DNA of 21,210 bases from the NCBI GenBank assembly GCA_947630515.1, contig CANRHY010000001.1:1-21210 (forward strand), written 5' to 3'. The notes under the pieces are model-generated. The model ran no database searches and was not told where the DNA came from. It was given only the letters and a program-made list of their open reading frames with translations. Each line of letters begins with the position of its first letter. Position 1 is the stretch's first letter. A program made the position numbers and the translations under genes. This document shows, piece after piece, positions 15,587 through 21,210 of this stretch. Source of the DNA: an uncultured Bacilli bacterium. Its GTDB lineage: Bacteria; Bacillota_I; Bacilli_A; RF39; UBA660.

Positions 15587-16150
15587 ATGAATGCAGGTTT
15601 AATCGTACTAATTGTAGTAATAGTAATAGTATTACTTTTAGTAGTATATGTAGTAAGTACATATAACAAATTGGTAACTTTAAGAAACAGGGTAAAGGAT
15701 GGGTATAGTCAAATAGACGTACAATTAAAACGTAGATTTGATTTAATTCCAAATATTTTGGAGACTGTAAAAGGATATGCAAAACATGAAAGTGAAACAT
15801 TAAAAGGCGTGATTGAAGCTAGAAATAAATATACAGTAGCTAGTACAGTTGAAGCAAAGGCAGAAGCAAATAATATACTAACTGATGCTGTAAGACAATT
15901 ATTTGCTTTATCTGAAAGTTATCCTGATTTAAAAGCAAATACTAACTTCTTAAGTTTACAAGAAACATTACAAGATACTGAAAACAAAATAAGTGTATCT
16001 AGGCAATTTTATAATGATACAGTATTAACTTATAATAATAAAATAGAAATGTTTCCATCTAACTTAATTGCAAGTAGTTTTAAGTTTACTAAAGAACCAT
16101 TCTTTGAAGCACCAAAAGAAGCAAGTGAAGCACCAAAAGTAAACTTCTAG
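15587..16150 (+). CDS. lemA: LemA family protein
   Basis: LemA proteins have one N-terminal membrane segment and a four-helix coiled-coil domain; their cellular role is not well settled. Here residues 4-24 are a strongly hydrophobic helix, followed by the family signature YNKLVTLRNRVKDGYSQIDV and LKRRFDLIPNILETVKGYAKHE, then ARNKYTVAS, LFALSESYPDLKAN and the conserved SVSRQFYNDTVLTYNNKIEMFPSNLIA. The 187-residue length is typical. AAAGGAGG gives a strong ribosome site. The neighbours fit a recurrent arrangement of LemA with a DUF2207 protein; the C-terminal tail is an acidic Glu/Ala/Pro-rich stretch. Confidence 0.95.
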   Translation: MNAGLIVLIVVIVIVLLLVVYVVSTYNKLVTLRNRVKDGYSQIDVQLKRRFDLIPNILETVKGYAKHESETLKGVIEARNKYTVASTVEAKAEANNILTDAVRQLFALSESYPDLKANTNFLSLQETLQDTENKISVSRQFYNDTVLTYNNKIEMFPSNLIASSFKFTKEPFFEAPKEASEAPKVNF

Positions 16151-16173
16151 GCTTACACAAGTAAGCCTTTTTT
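16149..16173 (+). terminator. Intrinsic terminator overlapping the lemA stop codon
   Basis: AGGCTTAC (16149-16156) and GTAAGCCT (16161-16168) form a perfect 8-pair stem with loop ACAA, followed by five T. The TAG stop (16148-16150) enters the stem. As the DUF2207 gene follows only 14 bases later with no clear promoter, it probably lowers rather than stops downstream expression. Confidence 0.85.
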
Positions 16174-16186
16174 AAAAGGAGTGAAA

Positions 16187-18103
16187 ATGAAAAAAATATT
16201 TTTAATAATACTAAGCTTTTTTATAATGTGCCCTATAGTAAGTGCAGTAGATAACGTAGACTATAAAGTAGATGGGATACTAATGGACGCAAGTATAGAA
16301 ATATCAGGGAATTTATTAGTAAAAGAAGTAATAAAAGTAAGTGGAAGTTATAACGGTTATATTAGAGATTTAATTTATTCAGATAATGTACCTACTAACT
16401 ATACTTTAAAAAAAGAAGATTTTTATGGTAGTAACATATATAATCCAACTAATATAAGCATAAGAAAAGTAGGCTTAATAGATTATGATAAAGATTTAGA
16501 CTTTGATATATATAATGAAGAAGTAAAAGAATTTAATGAATGCAGTGATAGTAAGTTATGTTACACTACTACTAATATGAATAATACACTAGAAGTGAAA
16601 ATGTATAATGAAACAATAAATAGTAGTACTTATTTTTATATAGAATATTTAGTAGAGAATTTAGTAGTTATGCATAATGATATAGCTGAAATTTATTATA
16701 ATTTTATAGGAAATGACTTTTTAGATGAAATAGGTGTTTTTAAATTAAGATTAGCTTTACCATATGAAACTAAAGAACAAATTAAAGTGTGGGCACATGG
16801 GCCATTAAATGGAGAAGTAAGCTTTATAACTAATATGAAAGATAGTCCTACATACTACGGGGCATATTTAAGTATAGATAAAATAGATGCAAATACACCA
16901 GTAGATTTGCGTATGACTTTTCCAACAAGTTTAATATTAGTAACTCACCCATACTTAAAAAAATCTAATATGGAGGCACTTCCTTACATATTAGAAGTAG
17001 AAGAAGAAAGAGCAGAAGAAGCTAATAAAGAAAGACAAAGAGCAAAACTAATAGTATACTCTTTATATGGAACAGGTATTTCTTATATACTTTTAACTAT
17101 AATAATACTTATAATAATTTATATAAAATTTGATAAAGAACTTAAGTCAGACTTTCATAATGAATATAATAGAGAATTTATAGATGATTACGATGTAACT
17201 GTAATAGAATACTTAATGGATAAAAAAATAACAGAAAAAGCTTTTACTACAAGTATATTAAATTTAATATATAAGAAGAAAATAAAATATGAACAAACTG
17301 GAAAAAAAGACTTTACATTTATAAAAGTTAGTGAAGAAGGTCTTACTAATGCTGAAAAAGAAGTAATGAATATACTATTTAATGAAGCAGGAAATAAAAA
17401 AGAAGTTAAATTAAAAGATTTACAAAATTATGCAAAAAAAATAGTAAATGATTATGATAGTCCATTTTTAAATAGTTATAATAAATGGCAAAGTGAAGTA
17501 TTAACTGATTCTATAAATCAAGAATTTTATGTTAATTACTCACACATAAAAGCAGTTCTTAGTATTTATGGCGTAATTGGTATAATTTTATTTATAATTA
17601 ATTTAATATTTAATGTAAATGTTCTTTTAACAATTCTTATATTTATATTTACAGTATTTTACTTTATATATTTAATTACATTTACTAAAAGAACTAAAAA
17701 AGGAAATGATCACTATACTAGATGGAAAGCATTTAAGAAATTCTTATTAGATTTTGGATTATTTAATGAAAAAGAATTACCAGAAATTACTTTATGGGAA
17801 AGATATTTAGTATATGCAAGTATTTTTGGTATAGCTGATACTGTAAGTAAAACTATGAAAATAAAATTTAATGAAATAAATCCTAATACTGATAGTGATA
17901 TATTTTATAATTATGTTTTGTATAGTAATATAAGATATAACTTAAATACAGTAATACCTAATGTAGTAAGTTCTGCAAGGAAAGAAGTAGCAAGCGCTAA
18001 AGCGATATATAACTCTAATAATTCTTCAGGTGGAGGATTTGGAGGAGGGTTCTCTTCTGGGGGAGGTTTTGGAGGAGGAGGCGGTGGAGGCCGCGGTTTT
18101 TAA
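16187..18103 (+). CDS. DUF2207-family membrane protein (LemA partner)
   Basis: The 638-residue protein has a signal peptide (MKKIFLIILSFFIMCPIVSA), an extracytoplasmic beta-rich domain (about 21-255), a coiled-coil stretch rich in Glu and Arg (about 270-286), a transmembrane helix (about 296-314), a cytoplasmic part (about 317-450), two close transmembrane segments (about 454-474 and 478-498), the family signature LWERYLVYASIFGIAD (536-551), and a glycine-rich tail (GGGFGGGFSSGGGF...). This is the DUF2207 arrangement commonly encoded beside lemA. AAGGAG (16176-16181) overlaps the possible GTG at 16181, so the ATG at 16187, five bases further, is chosen. The molecular function is not established in the family. 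Confidence 0.9.
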   Translation: MKKIFLIILSFFIMCPIVSAVDNVDYKVDGILMDASIEISGNLLVKEVIKVSGSYNGYIRDLIYSDNVPTNYTLKKEDFYGSNIYNPTNISIRKVGLIDYDKDLDFDIYNEEVKEFNECSDSKLCYTTTNMNNTLEVKMYNETINSSTYFYIEYLVENLVVMHNDIAEIYYNFIGNDFLDEIGVFKLRLALPYETKEQIKVWAHGPLNGEVSFITNMKDSPTYYGAYLSIDKIDANTPVDLRMTFPTSLILVTHPYLKKSNMEALPYILEVEEERAEEANKERQRAKLIVYSLYGTGISYILLTIIILIIIYIKFDKELKSDFHNEYNREFIDDYDVTVIEYLMDKKITEKAFTTSILNLIYKKKIKYEQTGKKDFTFIKVSEEGLTNAEKEVMNILFNEAGNKKEVKLKDLQNYAKKIVNDYDSPFLNSYNKWQSEVLTDSINQEFYVNYSHIKAVLSIYGVIGIILFIINLIFNVNVLLTILIFIFTVFYFIYLITFTKRTKKGNDHYTRWKAFKKFLLDFGLFNEKELPEITLWERYLVYASIFGIADTVSKTMKIKFNEINPNTDSDIFYNYVLYSNIRYNLNTVIPNVVSSARKEVASAKAIYNSNNSSGGGFGGGFSSGGGFGGGGGGGRGF

Positions 18104-18126
18104 AGCATTTTATATGCTTTTTCTTT
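18102..18126 (+). terminator. Terminator overlapping the DUF2207 gene stop
   Basis: AAAGCAT (18102-18108) pairs with ATGCTTT (18114-18120) around TTTAT, then TTCTTT. The TAA stop at 18101-18103 touches the stem. Confidence 0.75.
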
Positions 18127-18151
18127 ACAATTAAAATAATTATAATATAAT
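18124..18151 (+). promoter_or_regulatory. Promoter of the 18172 gene
   Basis: TTTACA (18124-18129) and TATAAT (18146-18151) are 16 bases apart; an overlapping TATAAT occurs at 18141-18146. The start would fall just before the AAGGGTGGG ribosome site. Confidence 0.6.
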
Positions 18152-18171
18152 ATATAACTAAGGGTGGGAAT

Positions 18172-19290
18172 ATGAATAAAAAATTATTAAATAGTAATAA
18201 AAAGAAAGCTTTACATATAATAGATAATTATCTTATATCTAATAATCTATCTAAATTTAAAGTGCCTATTAGAAAATTAATAGAAATAGATGAGTTAAAA
18301 AATGATAATAATTATACAGAAACTTTAGAAGCTTTAAATATGATAAAAAGTGGTAATACTACTATGTATGTAGGTAAATATATTAGTAGATTATGTAGGA
18401 GTATAGGAGAGTTTAATATCAAACTTGCTTATTCATATTTAAGTTTATTAGTAGATGGAAAATACCCAGTATCAGAAGACGTATTAGATACTTTAAATAA
18501 TTTGTTATATGAATCAAATATAATTATTAATAATACAAATAAAGAAGTATTATCTTATATAGAAGAAAAAATAGAATTATCTAAAACTATTGGAGCTTCA
18601 TATATAGAATTAGAAGAAAATAACTTAAATATAATAAACTTACTTAAATATAACAAACATATAACTTTAGATGCATTAAAAGATAATATTTATGCAGTAA
18701 GATATTTATCAAATGGAAAGACAAAATATTTTACAGACTTTGCTCAAATATCAAATGAAGCAATGAATTTATATAGAACTGGTAAATATGCTGAATTTAT
18801 AGAAAAAGAAAAAGTACTATTGGAATCAAAAAGAGTATTAGATAAAACATATAGATATATGGCATTTGCTTATTATAAATTAGGAAAATATAAAGAAGCA
18901 TTGGAACTCGCAACTATATTAAATAGTACAGAAACTTGTTATGGTAAATATTATGGTTTTATAGAAGAATTAAGAACTAAATTAAAAACACCCAAAGAAT
19001 TATATAAAGAAATATTAGAATATTTTAATGATGGATATGATATGGAAGAAACTAGAGGTTATTTAAAGTTTTCATATAACGATGAGACATTATTTTATTT
19101 AAATTATGTAGAAGACTTATATAAATTATCTTTAAATAAAAAAGCAGATAAATTATTAAGATTAGTAGAAAAACGTAAAAAAACTAAAGAAGTATTAAAG
19201 TTATATAAAAGAATATTAGAAAGAAGAAAATTCTATAAAAATGAAGAATGTAATGAAGAAATTAAAGAACTTATATTAAGAATACAATAA
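18172..19290 (+). CDS. TPR-like helical protein of unknown function
   Basis: The 372-residue protein is lysine-rich, has no signal peptide or membrane segment, and is almost entirely helical. Residues about 194-219 (ISNEAMNLYRTGKYAEFIEKEK) and 226-251 (TYRYMAFAYYKLGKYKEALELATIL) look like two tetratricopeptide repeats with the usual spacing; the rest is probably further degenerate helical pairs. TPR proteins scaffold protein complexes. It has its own promoter and a GGTGGG ribosome site, so the neighbours give little clue. It sits between the LemA/DUF2207 cluster and the terminal surface-protein locus. No named family is recognised. Confidence 0.65.
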   Translation: MNKKLLNSNKKKALHIIDNYLISNNLSKFKVPIRKLIEIDELKNDNNYTETLEALNMIKSGNTTMYVGKYISRLCRSIGEFNIKLAYSYLSLLVDGKYPVSEDVLDTLNNLLYESNIIINNTNKEVLSYIEEKIELSKTIGASYIELEENNLNIINLLKYNKHITLDALKDNIYAVRYLSNGKTKYFTDFAQISNEAMNLYRTGKYAEFIEKEKVLLESKRVLDKTYRYMAFAYYKLGKYKEALELATILNSTETCYGKYYGFIEELRTKLKTPKELYKEILEYFNDGYDMEETRGYLKFSYNDETLFYLNYVEDLYKLSLNKKADKLLRLVEKRKKTKEVLKLYKRILERRKFYKNEECNEEIKELILRIQ

Positions 19291-19300
19291 GTTCTTTTTC
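19264..19300 (+). terminator. Terminator overlapping the 3' end of the TPR-like gene
   Basis: AAAGAACTTAT (19264-19274) pairs perfectly with ATAAGTTCTTT (19287-19297), 11 pairs, loop of 12 bases, and the T run continues for two bases. The stop TAA (19288-19290) is within the 3' arm. Confidence 0.75.
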
Positions 19301-19340
19301 TATGATTGTATAAAATATCACTAAAAAGAACAAAATATAA

Positions 19341-19369
19341 TTGACAATGACAATAAAAAATAATAAAAT
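19341..19369 (+). promoter_or_regulatory. Promoter of the terminal surface-protein locus
   Basis: TTGACA (19341-19346) and TAAAAT (19364-19369) are 17 bases apart. The predicted start near 19376 is about 13 bases before the leader ORF at 19389. Confidence 0.7.
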
Positions 19370-19388
19370 GATAATAGAGATGGTAAGT

Positions 19389-19442
19389 ATGAATAATAAA
19401 ATGTTTGAAAAAATGCAAATCGGGGGGGGTATCTATTATTAA
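19389..19442 (+). CDS. Possible leader peptide containing an 8-G tract
   Basis: The 17-codon frame MNNKMFEKMQIGGGIYY starts 13 bases after the predicted transcript start and has only a weak ribosome site (AGAGATGG). Its Gly codons are a pure run of eight G (19422-19429). With eight G the frame stops at TAA 19440-19442, at the foot of the first hairpin. With seven it would stop at 19444-19446. With nine (or six) it would run on as YLLLTNILVILLTCT to a TAG at 19475-19477, inside the 5' arm of the second hairpin. It could therefore be a length-dependent attenuation switch. It may also be chance, with the G run serving as promoter spacer instead. Confidence 0.35.
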   Translation: MNNKMFEKMQIGGGIYY

Positions 19443-19464
19443 CTAACATTTTAGTTATTCTTTT
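19440..19464 (+). terminator. First leader hairpin, terminator-like
   Basis: TAACTAA (19440-19446) and TTAGTTA (19451-19457) form a perfect 7-pair stem with loop CATT, followed by TTCTTTT. Both near stop codons of the leader ORF lie in its 5' arm. Confidence 0.5.
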
Positions 19465-19470
19465 AACGTG

Positions 19471-19497
19471 CACATAGGATTTTTCTATGTGTTTTTT
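19471..19497 (+). terminator. Second leader hairpin, intrinsic terminator/attenuator
   Basis: CACATAG (19471-19477) pairs with CTATGTG (19485-19491) around a 7-base loop, followed directly by six T. It lies between the promoter at 19341 and the start of the surface gene at 19523, so transcription must pass through it. Confidence 0.7.
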
Positions 19498-19522
19498 AGT
19501 GTGTAAGAAAGGAAAGGTAGAA

Positions 19523-21210
19523 ATGAAAAAGAGAAATCTAATAATATTAACAAGTATACTTTTAACCATAATATTATCTACAAGTTATGCAATATTTGTA
19601 GTAAGTACTAATGAATATAAAGCAAGTGAACTTTTAGTAAGTAACTTACTATATGGAATAACTATAGATGATAAGAATGAAACAACAGTAACAACAAGTG
19701 AAACAAAAGTAGTAACAATAAAAATAACAAGCCTAAATGGAATAGATAGTAAGTATAGTTTAGAGTATAAGATAATAAGTGGTAATGAAAGTGCTAAAGT
19801 ATATTACTTAAATAGTACTATAGATAATCCAACAGGAGAAGTAAATAGATATGAAAATGGAGAACATACCAAAGAAATAAAAGTAGTAATAGAAACAAAT
19901 TCTAATGTAACAGTATCCTTTAATGTAAGTGGAGGATACAAAGGAAATCAACCTGTAACTACAAATCCAAATTACATAGCAGTAACAACAAAAGGATATG
20001 AAGTAAGAGTAAATGTAACAGGGGGTCATATAGATAAAAGTCCAAAGCAAGTAGAAGAGAATGGCACAGTAACATTTACTGTTACAGCAGAAGAAGGATA
20101 TACTACAGAAGAAGCAACAATAGATGGAGAATGTTCTATAGACGGAAGTACAGTAAAAACAGAGAATGTTAATCAAGATATAGAATGTACAGTAACATTA
20201 GTAGAAGATAAACCAACATTAGCAGAGCAAGTATATGAAATTATGAAAAAACAGTATCCAGGTACTATCGACACACAAAGAAGTAATTTCAGTAGTACTA
20301 ATACAACAGCCAGTGCATATTATGAAAATGGAAATTTTATAGAAAGCAATATAGCAGGTTCAAATAAATTAATTGATAAAGTATATTATTATAGTGGAGC
20401 AGTACAAAATAATTGGGTATCATTTGCAGGATACTACTGGAGAATAATAAGAACAAATGAAGATGGAAGTATAAGATTACTTTATGCAGGTACGGATAAT
20501 GAAAAGGGAAACACTACAACAGGATACATTTCAGCAAACAAAGCATTTAATAGTGTGCACAGTAATACAATGTATGTGGGATTTAAATATGGAAGTTTGG
20601 GGAGTTTAAGCGCTAATAGGGGTAATAATTCTAACTCCGCAATATTAGGAGAAGACGATTCAGAAGATGAAACAACATTAAATGGCTGGTATAATATTAA
20701 TTTAAAGAAAGAAAAAGATAAAAATAATCATGCATGGGATTCATATGTAAGTAAAACAGCAGTATATTGTAATGATAGGGCAGCAAATTATTATTATTCA
20801 AGTGGAAACATGTACTATGCTGCATATAGTAGGCTATTCGATAATAAAAGACCAAGTTTTAAATGTGGAGTAAATTATAAAGGAACACTTATAGAAAGTA
20901 CACAAGCAGAAGAAGATAAATTCAGCGGAGTTAATGACAAAGCTAGATTAACAAACCCAATAGGTCTTATGACAACAGATGAGGTGGCATACGCGGGTGG
21001 ATTATTCAATAGAAAAAATGACAAAGCATATTATTATTTAAACGCAAGAGAAGAAAGTATAACAGGCTCTAAATTTTGGTGGACAATGAGTCCTGAATCT
21101 GTCATAGCCGGCCGTGCTCGTGTTTACGTTGAATTTGGTTCCACTGAAGCCGGCAACGAACTCAATTTTAGCTCTGTCGACAATCTTTACGCTGTTTGTC
21201 CAGTCCTATC
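19523..21210 (+). CDS. Surface protein with variable-looking C-terminal domain (3' end outside window)
   Basis: The frame is open for 562 codons from ATG 19523 (ribosome site GGAAAGG) to the window edge. An N-terminal hydrophobic segment (about 6-24, ending SYAIF) anchors or exports it. Then come a beta-rich part (about 45-150), a divergent InlB-repeat-like unit (about 158-227, VNVTGGHI, ENGTVTFTVTAEEGY) and a large C-terminal domain with FAGYYWRIIRTNEDGSIRLLYAG (301-323), NPIGLMTTDEVAYAGGLF (478-495) and FWWTMSPE (518-525). That last pattern is one I know from families of paralogous gut-bacterial exported proteins that usually end near a GVRPV motif; here it reads AVCPVL. From codon 524 the base and codon use changes abruptly (see findings). 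The locus has a promoter, a poly-G leader and two hairpins upstream. Likely an adhesin or ligand-binding display protein. Confidence 0.8.
   Translation, partial: MKKRNLIILTSILLTIILSTSYAIFVVSTNEYKASELLVSNLLYGITIDDKNETTVTTSETKVVTIKITSLNGIDSKYSLEYKIISGNESAKVYYLNSTIDNPTGEVNRYENGEHTKEIKVVIETNSNVTVSFNVSGGYKGNQPVTTNPNYIAVTTKGYEVRVNVTGGHIDKSPKQVEENGTVTFTVTAEEGYTTEEATIDGECSIDGSTVKTENVNQDIECTVTLVEDKPTLAEQVYEIMKKQYPGTIDTQRSNFSSTNTTASAYYENGNFIESNIAGSNKLIDKVYYYSGAVQNNWVSFAGYYWRIIRTNEDGSIRLLYAGTDNEKGNTTTGYISANKAFNSVHSNTMYVGFKYGSLGSLSANRGNNSNSAILGEDDSEDETTLNGWYNINLKKEKDKNNHAWDSYVSKTAVYCNDRAANYYYSSGNMYYAAYSRLFDNKRPSFKCGVNYKGTLIESTQAEEDKFSGVNDKARLTNPIGLMTTDEVAYAGGLFNRKNDKAYYYLNAREESITGSKFWWTMSPESVIAGRARVYVEFGSTEAGNELNFSSVDNLYAVCPVL
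21092..21210 (+). other. Compositionally distinct C-terminal segment; candidate variable region
   Basis: In 21091-21210 there are 23 A, 32 C, 25 G and 40 T, against 49 A, 14 C, 29 G and 28 T in the preceding 120 bases. Of 39 codons from 21092 to 21208, 32 end in C or T, none in G and seven in A, while the upstream part of the gene is dominated by A- and T-ending codons. The reading frame is intact across the change. Loss of A and many NNC/NNT codons is what results when A positions of AAC/AAT-rich template codons are mutated in diversity-generating retroelements. A recombined cassette would also fit. Confidence 0.45.

Noticed and set aside
16181..16186. GTG start for the DUF2207 gene
   Set aside because: The GTG overlaps its own ribosome-binding sequence; ATG at 16187 is correctly spaced and begins a clean signal peptide.
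18015..18100. Gly-codon repeat read as a minisatellite or CRISPR-like repeat
   Set aside because: It encodes the glycine-rich tail typical of DUF2207 proteins; units are unequal and there are no spacers.
19808..20176. Minus-strand open frame rich in Cys, Tyr and Phe
   Set aside because: It is a shadow of the plus-strand surface gene, caused by its A-rich codons; no ribosome site or recognisable domain.
1..21210. tRNA or rRNA genes, CRISPR arrays, insertion sequences
   Set aside because: I looked for cloverleaf ends, conserved rRNA stretches, regularly spaced repeats and transposase motifs, and found none that I could support.

Overview
The window is AT-rich, low-GC DNA whose genes are all on the plus strand. 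It suggests a host-associated (gut) member of the Firmicutes/Bacilli or Mycoplasmatota side. The support is: a bile-salt-hydrolase-type Ntn hydrolase, a T-box leader in front of pheST, strong AGGAGG ribosome sites, A/T-ending codons, and large secreted proteins with InlB-type and BIG2 domains. I infer this lineage from gene style, not from a marker phylogeny. The window starts inside ppdK and ends inside an open gene, so it may be a whole contig.

Layout: (1) 1-1684, the 3' third of pyruvate phosphate dikinase followed by a choloylglycine/bile salt hydrolase-family gene. (2) 1685-7839, a surface-protein operon: a perfect-consensus promoter with a 7-G run in its spacer, a leader that can form two interleaved stems, a membrane-anchored BIG2/InlB-repeat protein and a secreted 1582-residue repeat protein. 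(3) 7896-8447, a membrane-anchored thioredoxin-like protein. (4) 8459-9948, frr from its own promoter with a WG-repeat-like protein. (5) 10072-14391, a phenylalanine-type T-box leader, an unrecognised gene, pheS and pheT. (6) 14423-18103, an envelope cluster: a membrane zinc-ribbon protein, a small zinc-ribbon protein, LemA and a DUF2207-type membrane protein. (7) 18172-19290, a TPR-like protein. (8) 19341-21210, a promoter, a short leader ORF containing an 8-G run, two terminator-like hairpins, and a surface protein that runs off the end.

The most interesting part is how the two surface loci are built. Each has a consensus-type promoter, a poly-G tract that is out of place in such AT-rich DNA, and hairpins in the leader; this suggests phase-variable expression. 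In the last gene, base and codon use change abruptly at about 21092, at the start of the C-terminal tail after the WWTMSP motif: A falls from 49 to 23 per 120 bases and C rises from 14 to 32. This is what a diversity-generating-retroelement variable region, or a swapped cassette, could look like. The reverse transcriptase and template that would prove it are not in the window.
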